This document shows positions 22,253 through 34,500 of a DNA stretch of 64,000 bases, in pieces (the stretch's first letter is position 1; each line of letters begins with the position of its first letter). Source of the stretch: Druceiella hillmani (Eukaryota > Arthropoda > Insecta > Lepidoptera > Hepialidae). The stretch spans positions 6,036,001-6,100,000 of the forward strand of contig JAYKKI010000088.1 in assembly GCA_039881145.1 (NCBI GenBank), read 5' to 3'. Under the pieces are notes generated by a model. The model saw only the letters and a program-made list of their open reading frames with translations, did no database searches and was not told the DNA's origin. The position numbers were made by a program, and so were the translations under genes.

Positions 22253-25200
22253 CAGATCTATAATTTTTTTTTTGTTAATATTTAAATTTTTCCACGTTTA
22301 AACGCTACATTTATGAAATGAAATATAAAATATCCGTAATATATGATTCCGTAAGCACTAATTTATTACACATTCTGCTAAGTTATGGTATAATATGTAA
22401 ACTGGTATGTGCAGGGATGGTACATTAATAAAAATAAGGTTTTATCACGTTCTTATTTACTTTCTTTAAAATAAGTTTTTTCCCACTAATTATTAAAGCA
22501 CTGGCTGGCCAAATCACAGTGGAAACTAAGATATTAGGTCTAAAAATTTTACATCCAATATAAATAAAAACTAGAAAGTAGCTAATGACAGAGCACGGAC
22601 AACGACCTTTAAGTTGACTTCAATCGAGAAGAAAAAATGTCAAGTCTGGGGTAGATTTAACCGACTGAAAAATGCCTCAAAATATTGATTTATGAATGAG
22701 TAACATGAAATGGTAGATATCTTCTGATTAGAACATAAAATGGGTAATGAGATCGATCTTGATATTGAAGGGCGAATGGTTTTAATAATGAGCGATTTTA
22801 CGATGAACGTAGTCAAAAACTACTCTCACTTTAGAAACAACGTTCAAGATAATCTTGTTCAAGACACTTTAAAATACTGCGGTTATTTAATAATGCATTT
22901 CTGCTATAAATATACCAAATAACAAAAATTTATAGATACGTGCTATATAAAATACATTTAATAAAATGTACTACTATTCATATTGCACATATACAATACT
23001 ACAGGCAGATTCAGATTAGTATTCAGGCAGTTAAATAGAGTTTACAGATATATGGTCTTTAAATTGTGATGAATAAAAATTTTTGGATAATTTTGATACC
23101 ATTTTAATTCTGTCCCATTTTAAAAATCCAACAATCTACTTTTTTATCTTTTGAATATAATAAATTAAAAACTTAGTAAAAGGAGTAGTCAAGTAGTCTT
23201 AACTTTTTTTGGATACTGAGAATTTAATTCATGAAACTATTGATAATATGTAATAATATCCTAATGTTGTTAATAGAAAAATCCAAATTAGATTTGTTCT
23301 CGATCTACAGGGGTGACATAATTCAAAAGACTTGAACTTCTGTGCGATCAATAAGCTTGTGTTTAATGACTATTATTACAGTTAATAACCTTCTTCACAA
23401 CTTCCACGACATCAACTTTCCTTTTTGCCTCCAATATTTATTGAAAATTTGTTATTTTTTCGTAAAAAACCATTTTTTTTCGTAAAAAAAACTTCCATGA
23501 AATTTTATTGACATATCAAAAATTTCAAGCACCGGACCAAAGTTTGGAAAAGAAAAAACATTATATACTAATTGTATAACTTGAAATTAAGATTAAATTG
23601 GTATACGATCATTTTCATCATGATTTCAGTGTTTCTTTTAATTGAAATTGCGACTATTTTCTTAAGATTACAGAGTCAAAGACAAAATTCTTACTTTTGA
23701 ATTTTAAATTCGTTTCATATTTGGTAAATGATGTTATTATAAGATAACATTACCCATAGTAAAAGAAAAATTCTGCGGTCAGTTGTAATCAGTGGAATTT
23801 AATTCTTTGCAATTGAAATCTAGTTTTTCGTTTTATATACAAACTAACAAATTATACACGCATTATTAGCTTCGCCTTATATTAAAGTGTTGATATGTTT
23901 AACAGAAATGGAGTTTACGTAATCTGTTTAAACGAAAATGTATTAACTAAAATTAGTCTAATTAATTGTAATGTAATATTTCACTGCAGATGGAGATTTC
24001 AAAATGTTCTTTGGAACTTAAGACGTTAAATTCATTCGTACTCTTCAAGAACCTTTCTTTATTTAGCATGTTGAATTAAATACGCGTGAAACTTGAACTT
24101 TTACGGGAATAAACTGATAAAAACACTAATAATTAGTCATATGAAGAAGTCTTCAGAAAAGTATACACAACAATATGATATGCAGATTGTTCTTTAATAA
24201 AAATTATTAAATCACTCCAACTTGAATGAGCTATGATATCAGGAATTTAAAAGTAGCACTGTGAAATTCATGTCTTTATATCGAGTGAGTCGTTTTTCTT
24301 TTGTAACATCGCATTGTTATAAAATAGTTATGTCGCTGGGTTCATAAAGTAAGTGAATTACTGGACTCAGAAAATGTAGTAAAAAAATAATTTTATGGCT
24401 GTATTCATAAATAAATTATACCGTTGTGCTATTTAGAGGTGCTATCCTGCACCTCTCCCTCCATCTAACATCGCAACATCGTACCATTTTATTGAAGTAT
24501 TATACGAGAAGTATTTAAATTTGTTTTCTCCTAGGAAACCCAACAGTGACATATTATAATTTAAAAAAATAGAATAAGATTAAAAACATTTGTTCTTGAA
24601 AAAATGGATTTTATTTTTTTCTTTCGAAAATCTTATACGATGCGGCTTAAGAAACTTAAATATCTTATTCATAAAAAACTTCCTAATATCATTACAACAC
24701 GGTAGACCGTGCAATAGATTCGTTATAATCGCTGTTTGTAAACATATGTTTATACGTAATCCAAAGGGATAAGTTTCAGAGAAAAGGGTCTCTTGTGAAT
24801 AAATTATTGTGTATAACGTAAGTTCAGATGGATATGTCATAATAATTCCATTGAGACCTTCTAGGGATATTAAAATAAGAATGATATTCATAAATATAAA
24901 CTATTACTTAGATCGATATATCGTCGTCAATCATTACGTATCCAATATCCATCAACATATCATTCCTTTAATGCTATAGGTAAATTGCTCTTAATGACAG
25001 AAAATTCATTATTTTCAACCCGAAAACTTGTCTTGCATTGGTAGCCTCATTACTATTGATATAGTCGTTACTGATGGAAACATCGTTAGGGTAAATTCAA
25101 TTAGTAAAGTTGAACCGAGTTTTAAAATAAATTTAAATCGCTATAGTGAAAAGGGATGTAACCCCTTGTTAAGTAAGTTGTGAGGTCACAGCTTAGACAT

Positions 25201-25674
25201 TTATAGTGCTCAAAGAAGACAATAAAGTATAAGAAAAATACTTATATTATTTAAAAAATTAATTATTTAGATTTAAACAGTATTAACATTAGTCATGGGT
25301 AATTTTGATTCAACTAAATAAATGGTTAACTGAATCTGAATTAATACAATAATCAATTTATATTAATGACTCAATATGTCCAACAAACAAAAAACTTGTA
25401 TCGATCGAAATGCACTGCAATTTATTGTGTTCCGTATCAAACAACTCTTGCATTATGTTCAATATGTGTTGATATAGAAAAATTTATCTGTGTATATATT
25501 TATCTATAGACTATCAACCAAATTCCGACTTGTACTAGTGCGGTAAAATTATGTTTTCATTATTATTAGATTAGGAACTTTTGACGTTTTCTGCGTGATT
25601 CTTTATGCAAAGAGAAGGGAATGCTGCTAATACGACAAATGAATGAGTACTATTATACCCCTTTCTTACCAGCT
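22253..25674. other. AT-rich stretch with no recognised feature (left copy)
   Basis: I see no convincing gene. Small frames at 22740-22922 and 24580-24891 are not kept in copy R (59820-60000 and 61730-61945 carry stops and indels). A short stem gaggtgc/gcacctc occurs at 24437-24456 and also in copy R. Confidence 0.5.
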
Positions 25675-25917
25675 ATAATGCTTATGCAGCATTGTTCCCA
25701 ACATATCATATTAACATGATAACGTTATCCAGTTCACAAGATCCAAACATGTTTAATAATGCTTATGCAGCATTCTTCCCAAACATAGCACATTAACGTG
25801 ATAACACCATCCGGTCCCCAACATCTAAACATCCTCATAATGCTTACGCAGCATTGTTCTCAAGCATTTCATATTAACATGATAACGCCAGCCTGTCCTC
25901 AAAGTCTAAACATGCTA
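25675..25917. repeat. 81-bp tandem repeat, 3 units (left copy)
   Basis: Units start at 25675, 25756 and 25837 with ataatgcttatgcagcattg (or variant), then a ttcccaacat-like piece, cattaacatgataacg and ccagttc/ccggtcc. They are followed by GC-richer DNA with a tataaat box (25985) and a ttcagttcagcc initiator-like string (26053). The arrangement resembles the U3 enhancer repeats and promoter of an LTR, but no LTR ends or primer-binding site could be fixed. Confidence 0.85.
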
Positions 25918-27845
25918 AGATAAAAGCGCTTCTCGCAGAAACCGCAACAAGATACATTCCCAAACACATCAGCATTGTTATTCTTTATAAATCCTATCTA
26001 GCAGACCCGCGCAGCTCAGAAGTCCGTAATCCCAGTCACGTCAGTTGTTATTTCAGTTCAGCCTTAATCATATTTAAGAAGGAATTGTAAATCTTATAAT
26101 TAAGTGTTTCGTAATTTGAAATAACCCTTAATTAATTAAATGATATTCGTAAAACTGTTTTTTAAAAACCAATCCAACGAATCCATCATAGCAATACCAT
26201 AGAAGAAACAATAATTTCACTAACGTGAATATTGAGCCAGATGTTAAATCAAAGCAAATCCAATTGCAAGCCAACCAACCGTTATCTGTTACACCAAACC
26301 GTTCTTAAATCAAAGAGTTAAATGAATCAATAAGATTTCAAGTGAATCATTTAATTTAGCCACTTGGTGCTTTGAATTGATTTTTTATTCACTCGTTCAC
26401 CAATTACACGCGTCTAAGTTATGGACGCTAAGTTATGTAGGTGCGTTTAATTTTTGGCGTTACAGAAAAAACTGTGTCAGTTATTTAAATACGCTTCCAT
26501 CTATCTCTATCCTTTATGCGATTCGCGAAAATTAATTGTTTTTAAAACTACCGCCAAATCTGAATGGAACTTTTGTGTCGGGTTATACATCCAGGCCATT
26601 ATGAATTGCACGGAACTTATTCCTTTTATATAAATGTCAATAAACAACTGTTTATGATATATAAAAAAGTTTCAATCGCACAATTTCTAAACAATTTACA
26701 TTTTAATCAATGTTCGTGTCATTCACTATTAGCGGCTTAATAATTTCAGGTTACCGTAGAGAATTGTGTTATAGGGTATAGCACTATGTATTGGTTGCAG
26801 TACTGTATTCTAGTGACATTGTAATAAATTGTTTAGTGCATGTTTTGTATATTGTTTCTAATATTCATTTCGTTTCCATATATGATACAGTCACATTAAA
26901 TGTTAATTTCCAAGAAATTAAGATTTAATACGACTCTAGTATCGCTGGAACAATGTCATTCTACTCTGCACTATACTATTAACGCTGTTATTTTTCGCGA
27001 GTTTATATGCAAATCTGAACATTTGTAACCATTTTTGAATAAATTATTGGGAAATAATTGTTTTAGTAATTTAAATTTGGCTAAGTAAAAGCCAAAATGA
27101 CAGTATATTTCATAAATAGAGAAAAACTACGACCGGTAAGAAAGATATTTGAAGTAGAGAAAATGATAATTAAGCATATTTGCATTTCAAACATCAGATA
27201 CTTTAAAAACAATCGATTTGCCTACTATGAACTGCAATGACGTCTACCTACCGCCTGCGACCTTAAGCGCCTACGATGTCTGCTCACTACGGTGCTCGTG
27301 TCTGCCCGTGTTTGAGTTAAAATGTAAGTGAATTTAAGGATTTTCAAATGAAACCAACTCCCACTTTTCTCTATTACCAACTCAAATATGAGTTTTAATG
27401 AGAATATAATGCTATGAACATATTCTATTGGTTGAAATTAAATAGTCTACGCATTGCTTACATATCAAACTAAATATAGCAAAAATAATTAGTTTGTGGA
27501 ATAACTCATGTGTGAAATGAATCGTTTGTTTTTCAAACTTTGAAATATGTATGTAATATACTTCAATAATTTCATTAGTCATTACTTAGTAAATGCTTTC
27601 AGTGCTGAAAAAATACGTTTGATTTTAAATTTTTCCTTTTGTGACCTAAAAAAAATGAAAATTTAAAAATAATTTTAAAAAGGCAATTGACATTCAAATG
27701 TTTGACTCTCCTCATACTTAACTGTATGTTGATAGAAAGGATCTTCCTCTAAACCAAATCCGCTCAGATTACGCATAAATATATGTTTTGCAAAGAGCGA
27801 TTAAAATGAAAACAAAGTTTAAGCAAGAAACAGAAATTTAATTGA

Positions 27846-28061
27846 GTCTGGCCTCTCATCGAAAGCGGCTCTCGTCCATTGTTCGGTTGCTACCCTCCGG
27901 GAATTAAGAGCGATTCACACCGTAACCTTTTCGGCGTGATTCTAAATTATTCGTACGATGCTGACTATTTGTATTTTTTAAATATCTGCGGTGATGGGTC
28001 TAGTGATGAAACAATAAGTGTAACATCGATTAAGAACACTCCATTGAAAATTGTTAAGTAG
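27846..28061 (+). CDS. Unassigned coding-like segment 1 (spacer)
   Basis: After a TGA at 27843 the frame is open for 71 codons to TAG at 28059. Composition is balanced rather than the Lys/Asn/Ile-rich output of the AT-rich flanks (includes PLFGCYPPGIKSDSH, DADYLYFLNICGDG). There is no ATG at the start, so it would be an internal exon or a remnant. The next frame (28051-28266) is shifted by one base, suggesting either decay or a missed splice. I do not recognise a family, and GC-balanced DNA alone can look like this. Confidence 0.25.
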   Translation, partial: VWPLIESGSRPLFGCYPPGIKSDSHRNLFGVILNYSYDADYLYFLNICGDGSSDETISVTSIKNTPLKIVK

Positions 28062-28266
28062 TGTGTCAGGACGCTTTTTACTTTCGAGTGACACAAAGAA
28101 AAAAAATTACTATGTAGATAATTTAGTCCTTCCTAAAGGGGTCATTGCGCGTTTCGCTGTAAATACCAGTACCCAACTACTGGTCGCTGTAATACCAGTA
28201 CTTTCCAATGAGAGCCCAAAGAGAGCTTATGCAATGGAGACGTTTACTATAAGCCAAGAAGCCTGA
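28051..28266 (+). CDS. Unassigned coding-like segment 2 (spacer)
   Basis: A 71-codon frame overlapping the end of segment 1 in the next reading frame, with protein-like composition (SDTKKKNYYVDNLVLPKG, ESPKRAYAMETFTISQEA). It stops at 28264-28266, directly before the long (AT)n tract at 28276. Segments 1 and 2 could be one old reading frame with a single frameshift. No name can be given. Confidence 0.25.
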   Translation: MLSSVSGRFLLSSDTKKKNYYVDNLVLPKGVIARFAVNTSTQLLVAVIPVLSNESPKRAYAMETFTISQEA

Positions 28267-28271
28267 TCCAA

Positions 28272-28412
<141 letters not shown>

Positions 28413-28483
28413 CAGCATGTATTTTCCTTCAGCTCCGTTTATGATATATTGAAGTTTGGAGTGACGTGAATATATAAACTAGG

Positions 28484-28677
28484 GATCTGAGAAATCTGAA
28501 AAAAATTCCACGCTAACATTTTATTATAATTTTGGGTTAACATTTAACCGGGTAATCTTACATTATATATATCATAACACGAACACTGATCCAAATACGC
28601 ACTTTTGTGTAACAATATGGAAACCTAATGATTGTGACAGATCGGAAGAAGGACGGACCTTTTTTAACAGGAAAATT
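28484..28677 (+). CDS. Unassigned coding-like segment 3 (spacer)
   Basis: Open for about 64 codons between stops, without an ATG. The C-terminal half reads TNTDPNTHFCVTIWKPNDCD and then a basic/acidic tail. As with its neighbours, evidence is limited to an open frame of balanced composition. Confidence 0.18.
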
Positions 28678-29096
28678 TAAAATATTGATTGTACTTATTT
28701 ATGTCTGTTGTATTTATTGATAAGGTCTTTTTTGTTCCATGCCCTGGACAACATACGTCTATGTGATTGCTAACTATTTAGAATTTCTCTTGTAATTTCC
28801 AGTAAGCTTAAGATGCCATGTTAAATTGCTATACTTAAAGTTACAAATAACATGAAAATGGAAAGCGTCTTTGATACAAACGTCAGAAGTATTTTTGAAC
28901 GTGGGAAAGGCCTTTTAGGTCCAATTGAAAGGTTGTTTACAATATTTTTAGCGTCGTAGATTCATGTTTAAAATTGATGCGAAATAAGTATATTTACTTT
29001 TTGCATTGTGCATAACTCATAGAACTTCTCTAATGTCAGTTGAGCACGAGTGGAGTGATTTTTGTTTCTGTCTGATAAAAGAAAGGTAAGACTATA

Positions 29097-29231
29097 AATG
29101 ATTGGTAACGAGGTAATATCCGCAGTTATTGTCTGTAATTGCGACATTGATCAGAAGATATTTTATTGCATTTTCGATTCGGAAAATTTTCCCTACAATG
29201 CCGTAGTAAGACACATGATATCTCTTGTGTG
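29097..29231 (+). CDS. Unassigned coding-like segment 4 (spacer)
   Basis: ATG-started frame of 44 codons beginning MIGNEVISAVIVCNCDIDQK and ending at a TGA. A donor-like AAAG|GTAAGACT lies just upstream at 29085. A minus-strand frame of 64 codons overlaps it (29092-29286), so strand and reality are uncertain. Confidence 0.15.
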
Positions 29232-29400
29232 ATATTTTTTTAATATGAAATAACTTGACACTTATTCCCATCATCCAAACCAACATACGTCCACTCGAAA
29301 TTTTAATTTTCTAATAGCATCTAATATCCGTAAAATGAACGTAAATATAGTTCTGGAGACGCCATCGATAAAATTTCTTTTTTGGGTATATTTTTTGTAG

Positions 29401-29830
29401 GTCAGAAAGGGAATTAAATTAGCACAGAGCGAAAGAGATGATGGTCAATTTCTCTCGATTGTTCTGTTTGTACATATGCCAATTAGAGGAAAACTGACAC
29501 AAACATTATTTGTATTCCAATTTAAATGCCTTTCGTACAGCAAAATGAAAAAAAGTATCAATTTCGCTATCCACACTGAACTGGATTTACTTGGAACTTG
29601 TTTCGGTGTCACTATATCTTTGATGCGTTGTACTTTACGGAAAATTAATACAAATACAACATAATGAAGAATACAATTTCACATCTGAATTACGCAACAT
29701 TGCTTGTAAATGGCAAGGGTTTGATGTTGCGAGAAATGTTGTCAATATTGAATCAAAAACAATAGGAAGTACCTACGCTAACAGTTGTGTTAGTAGACGT
29801 GGCAGCCGAACAGAAAACATTAATGGTCAG
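29401..29830 (+). CDS. Unassigned coding-like segment 5 with one frame change (spacer)
   Basis: Starts after a good acceptor, atattttttgtag, at 29388-29400. The frame begins VRKGIKLAQSERDDGQFLS and is open to 29664. A second frame, shifted, is open from about 29632 to 29839 with balanced composition (ELRNIACKWQGFDVARNVV). It is followed at once by an (AT)n tract. It may be a decayed exon or gene. I cannot assign it. Confidence 0.22.
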
Positions 29831-29841
29831 ATAATTTGAAA

Positions 29842-29845
<4 letters not shown>

Positions 29846-29902
<57 letters not shown>
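29846..29902. repeat. (AT)n microsatellite with ATC tail
   Basis: About 28 AT units followed by atcatcatcatcatatcat. Confidence 0.95.
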
Positions 29903-29905
<3 letters not shown>

Positions 29906-30059
29906 TCATCATCATATCATATATATTAATACGCTAAGGTTTTAAGATGTCACACTCCCTTTTTAGAAAAAACCTCACAACTAATCCACATAAATTATAT
30001 ATCATTTTATAGATAATTGCTTGCTCTACCGGCATCCACAACTAAAAAATTTATTATTG

Positions 30060-30328
30060 CTTTTGTTTTTTCAAATTAATTAATTATTAAAATTATATAC
30101 ACAAAACAGCAATGCTGCCATCTAACGGCTCGACGTCAATATGATTGACGGTCGGTAAAATTTTTGTTTAATTTCAAATCCACTCACGTATAAATAAAGT
30201 GGCGCTTTAGCTCAATGCTTTTGATACTTGCGCCTCTATATGTCAATTTTAGTAAAATATTTGTTTGATCTGTCATCTGAGCTTCATAATGGAATAAATA
30301 ATGCGAAGACTTCGCACGGGTCACGCTA

Positions 30329-30330
<2 letters not shown>
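30060..30330 (-). mobile_element. RTE/SINE-like element end next to (AT)n
   Basis: On the minus strand the end reads actagcgtgacccgtgcgaa, a string type common at the ends of insect RTE-like or SINE elements, abutting a long (AT)n tract. Further in are ggcgcaagtatcaaaagcat and gttagatggcagcattgctg, also typical of dispersed insect repeats. No coding remnant. Family assignment is by resemblance only. Confidence 0.4.
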
Positions 30331-30384
<54 letters not shown>

Positions 30385-30408
30385 TTTTTTTTTTTTTATA
30401 TATATATT

Positions 30409-30443
<35 letters not shown>
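30331..30443. repeat. Interrupted (AT)n microsatellite
   Basis: AT runs broken by atacat and by a 14-base T tract. The long Ile-Tyr frames on both strands here are artefacts. Confidence 0.95.
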
Positions 30444-30447
<4 letters not shown>

Positions 30448-30537
30448 CACTTTTTTAATAGACACGGCATAATTGTTACAGTATGAAACTCACTCTTTTT
30501 AATCAGTGTAAAATGTAGTACGTCAACGTGTCAAAAG

Positions 30538-30705
30538 ATGGAACATTGTGCGAACCGCATTAATCAAAACTTCAAGTGGGCTAATCCACACAAATTAAAC
30601 AGTATCTTCTGGTTGAGAGGAAAAATGTATTACGAGTGCAGCTTAATTAGTAACAGGCACTTGACTGGTGAGATCCATATATTTTTGCACGGCTGCAAAA
30701 ATTAA
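30538..30705 (+). CDS. Unassigned coding-like segment 6 (spacer)
   Basis: ATG-started 55-codon frame (MEHCANRINQNFKWANPHKL at the start, later GKMYYECSLISNRHL), open upstream to 30487 as well. It contains five Cys over the longer frame and has balanced composition in an otherwise AT-rich setting. No signal peptide, no known motif. One of a series of plus-strand frames at 27.8-30.7 kb that might belong together. Confidence 0.25.
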   Translation: MEHCANRINQNFKWANPHKLNSIFWLRGKMYYECSLISNRHLTGEIHIFLHGCKN

Positions 30706-31144
30706 TACTGTAAAGTTGTGCGTCATGAAAATATATATGTTTGCTAGTGTTAAGATGTTCGAAGGGCCGTGAGCTAGTGTCAACGGGAACACATGTATTA
30801 TTTAAAAAGAAAAAAAAAATAATCGTAAGCTATGACCGGTGTCGCTAGTCGTGAACGAATCGTCAATCTGCATTTTAATTAATAAACGAGGGAATCAGTG
30901 ATTAATACTTGTGTCTTTGCTTATGTCCTAAGAGCTTGTGCAATAATTTCTGTAAATATTTCAAAAAATGAAAAAATTTCTGATTTGACTTCTTAGTTTT
31001 TTTAACTTTCACATACGCCATAGTATGCTGTAAATATCGCAAGCATAGAGGTCTATAAACATAGGTGTATATATTTTGATCAAATACGCGGAAAAGAAGT
31101 TTAGAATATAATGAACACACTATTGTTAGATACAAACATTAGGC

Positions 31145-31260
31145 ATTGGTGCGGCATAGATAATACCAAATTTCTAGGTGTTTGTATATTAATGTTGTTC
31201 CAAACTCCTGGAAAAGTATTATAAAGCTGGTTTTATTAATAGTGCATTGAGTTGAGTGCA
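31145..31260 (+). mobile_element. Possible RT-thumb remnant of a non-LTR element
   Basis: The reading DNTKFLGVCI near 31157-31190 matches the conserved (T)KFLGV(x)(I/D) motif downstream of the RT domain in Jockey-type elements, and NSWKSII soon after could be the decayed L-x-W-x-x-H-I continuation. Too short to be sure. Confidence 0.25.
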
Positions 31261-31549
31261 GCCAATCTAGTATTTACATAGAATTTTTGCGCGGAAAAAT
31301 TGGCTAACGCCTTTGTTTTTTTTTATCATTATTATATTGAAGTGTCCAAAAAACAAAAAGATTTTTTTCTTCTTCTTTCTTCTCTTTTAGGATAGCATGG
31401 TTTCATATAATATTTTCCTCCATTGTTGAGAATCAAGAATGCTTTCAATTATTAATTGGTGGAATAATCTTTTAATTGTTGGTTTTGAAAGAAAAAGAGG
31501 TTGCTTTGGTGAAATTCACACATACAGACATGCACGCAAACATACACAC

Positions 31550-31552
<3 letters not shown>

Positions 31553-31636
<84 letters not shown>
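31553..31636. repeat. (AT)n microsatellite
   Basis: About 41 AT units after acatacacacatt. The Ile-Tyr frames on both strands are artefacts. Confidence 0.97.
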
Positions 31637-31639
<3 letters not shown>

Positions 31640-31959
31640 TTCAATACCATGAATAAACAAGAAATATTAACTCACAAAACTGTTCATTACCAAAAAAAAG
31701 AAAAAAAGAATCGAAAAGCATTTGGTCCCACCAAATTGTTTTGATATATGTTATTTTTGAGATGTGTAGTTCATCGCTAGTACTTGCTAAACTACTTGGA
31801 ATTGAGAGTTCAGGTCATATGATATGATTTATAGTATTCTAAAATAAACTTACAGATTTCTATTTAGAGATAATACCAGGTGATCCAGAGCGATCAGGGA
31901 GGATTTAATATTTAAATAATTATTTTTGTAATTTAAACGTTTAATCAAAATTATCCTTA

Positions 31960-32960
31960 AAGTTTTGTATCAATCAGTAACAAAATTTTTTTGTTTGTGT
32001 TGTAGTTGTTTGCAAATAGTTTGTGTCCGTAAATGTATTGAATAGATAAAACATTTGAAGAAAATTTTGCTAAACTAAAATTTATTTTTATTTTCGTTTT
32101 TTTTTTAAAACCCATGCCCTTCTTCGCGGTTTGGCTAATTAAGTATTTTTTAGATTTTTAACCTGAAAGGAACATAAGCGAAGATCTCAGTGGAGGATGC
32201 AACTCTGAAAGTGATTTTGAAAGTTTATCCCGCATAAGGGAGGCCGCAGAGGCTATATAAAATAAAATTTTTACTAGCTTCTTTCTGTGATTTTTACTAG
32301 CTTCTTTCTCTGATTTCGTTCACGTGAGCTATTATAAAAGCTATATGCTTAGGTTTTAATGGAGGCTTTAATTTATCTCTTTTTCAATGTTTTTCAAAAT
32401 GTTTTTTCTTTAGTAGTAATTGGTGATCGATTTAGGAAAGGGAGAAAATTGTATCCATCCCACGGGAAACAGGCTTGGATTTGAGAATTCTGGTGACACG
32501 GTACGAACTAAACTGTTCTTAACTATACTTAGATATTTGTTCTCTCTCTAGTACTTCCTCCTAGATAATCGAGAAGGAACTTAATAACCAACATAACATC
32601 TGAATGGTATCACATGGAAATTATTCCAGATTTCAGAATAAAATTAGTTTATCTATGTTTTGTCATAATTTGTAGATAATAAAGAATAAAATATAAATAT
32701 GTAAATAATAAAGATTGCTAGGGATATACAAAATTTAAAAGGATATAGAATAATAAAGATAGATTAATGTGGAAATAATCAAGATAGGTATTTAGAGTGA
32801 TTGCAGGAATCGGATACCGACAATTTTAATATGATTACACAATGAATTTATAGATCTAGATTTATTCCGTAATTTCATTGACCTCAATATTATGCACCGG
32901 AAATCTTGAATACACTTTGGAACATAGAGAAAAAAATTTAAAAATGCAGACAACGTTCGC
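31960..32960. repeat. B module (spacer)
   Basis: Homologue of 5855-7170 with many small indels. Unlike copy L it keeps a stretch (about 32870-33100) also present in copy R at 44310-44530, ending in cgtggcttcacgcacaccaa, compared with cgtggctccgctcgcacgaa in copy R. This shows that the stretch was lost from copy L. A local duplication of tttttactagcttctttct occurs at 32265-32310. Confidence 0.72.
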
Positions 32961-33424
32961 GTGGTAATTCTCGTGTTTGGAGAGATTTTGTGATTGATTT
33001 GTTTATAATAAGTTTTGCCCGTGGCTTCACGCACACCAAAAAGAGAAAATTATTGTCGAAATTTAAAACAACATTTTTATGAAAATATGAGTATTGGAAA
33101 TGGCTATATTTATAACTGGACCCTTTTTTAGTTATTGAATATTTTTCAATTCTCACGGAATTAAAAAACAGGTTCAGTTATTCGTCAGTCACTTCTCGTT
33201 TATACTTGACGATAGATATATATATATATATTTGGATTAATTGTGTTTTTACTAGGTTTCTTTGTGTGAATTATTTATATGCTTCGGTTAAGTTCAAACT
33301 AACATAGAAGCAGAATATTTACATTATATTAAATACTAATGTCGATTATTTAATTGCTTTAAATAATAACATAATTTTACCATATCGAAAAGATTAAATC
33401 AAAATTAAGATCAACATTTCTATT

Positions 33425-33835
33425 GTTCAAATTATTACAAAATATGTTTGCCAGACATAACTCATCTCCAAACACAGGTAAGCAAAGCGACACTGCAAAC
33501 TCACGCAATGAGAACCTCATCAGATATATCCACCATTTAGCCTGCGCTCCATTCTTCAACAGCCGATTTTGCCTACTTTGCCCGAGAAGTAACCGCAATG
33601 ACGGGCGTTCCCCTTTTAGGACACGTGACAGTAGCAGAGTGTGATTGACATATTTTTTGGAACTGCCTTGTTTTGTTGATAAACGTATTAGATTTTAATT
33701 CGCGTTTATGTTGACCGGGTTTTGTGACATTAGGTCAAGTGAATTTGTGTGATAGAAAATATTGTAAGGTTTTTGTCATTTTTCTTTTATTCACGAGAAA
33801 TGCTTAAAAAATCATGTTACGATTTTGTTTAAATA
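33425..33835. repeat. A module 3 (spacer)
   Basis: Diverged relative of 2035-2440: taaccgcaatgacgggcgtt followed by cccc, then ggacacgtgacag with a CACGTG E-box, cagagtgtgattgacat, and the tail gtgatagaaaatatt and tttattcacgag. The gggcgttccc string occupies the place of the kappaB-like site of module 1. A strong donor-like CAG|GTAAGC lies at 33477-33483, absent from the other modules, so an exon start here is possible but untested. Confidence 0.6.
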
Positions 33836-34439
33836 ATCCTTAAAAAACGGTCCTTCTTCTGCTATTATTTTCATAAAGCGATCAGTTTTAAACGTACTGG
33901 ACAAGTTAATACCACTTTTATATTTATCATCTGAGTAGAGTTGTTGAATATTTTTTTTACACCTTTAAAAAACCGAATTTCTTTTAGATTCGGTCGGTAC
34001 GTTGGAAATTGCATAACATTATAGTGTGTTTACATGAGGATCGTCTCTACAAGTACTTTGTTGGCATTAAATAATAGCGAATATTTCGAAATGTTTAAGA
34101 AAGGAATAAATAAAAATTCTGATATTTTTATCATAGTTATTAAAGTTAAGCACATGGTATAGTTTTTAGAGAAACCATAGAAGAACTGCAGGAAGTAACA
34201 ATAAAAATTTAATAAAACGTGTAGAAAGTTTAATCGTTTAACTTTATTACTCGATTGAAATATGTTGTGAATCACTTGCTATTTTACATACCAAGAATAG
34301 AAAACTCCTTTAAAAAAACATGATTAACATTTACCACCACAATAAACAACATTGCTACCATAGAGGTACGATTTACCGGAGTACAGCGGATTTATTGAAG
34401 ATACTATCCATAATATTCATATGAGTTTTGTCTTAGTAG

Positions 34440-34500
34440 CTGAGAAGGAGCCGTAAAGTTAATCGTCTGTACAAAACAGACTATTAACTTTTCTGCTCAG
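34440..34500. other. Hairpin, 16-bp stem with outer partial stem
   Basis: aaagttaatcgtctgt (34455-34470) pairs with acagactattaacttt (34476-34491) with one mismatch and a 5-base loop. An outer ctgag/ctcag pair adds to it across an uneven internal loop. Size is within pre-miRNA range, but nothing else supports a microRNA. Confidence 0.5.

Larger units (their letters stand above)
1..26354. repeat. Left copy of a giant tandem segmental duplication
   Basis: This segment is repeated in direct orientation at about 39715-64000. Matching runs of hundreds of bases are easy to see: 10262-10860 and 47341-47939 differ at only about five or six positions, and the short frames at 10292, 15513 and 20802 recur at 47371, 52605 and 57861. 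The left 900 bases are much more diverged than the rest. Copy-specific blocks interrupt it at 2396-6722 and 9397-9966. The true left boundary lies at or beyond base 1. Both copies carry the same older repeats, so those predate the duplication. Confidence 0.93.

Noticed and set aside
23529..23545. 17-base match in inverse orientation to 35277-35293 (tccggtgcttgaaattt)
   Set aside because: Similarity does not extend beyond the short match, so no repeat can be claimed.
24580..24891. 103-codon minus-strand frame and the overlapping plus-strand frame
   Set aside because: Copy R (61730-61945) has indels that break both frames, and there is no recognisable motif.
25675..25917. CRISPR-like array
   Set aside because: Three contiguous 81-bp units without unique spacers in eukaryotic-type DNA; an ordinary minisatellite.
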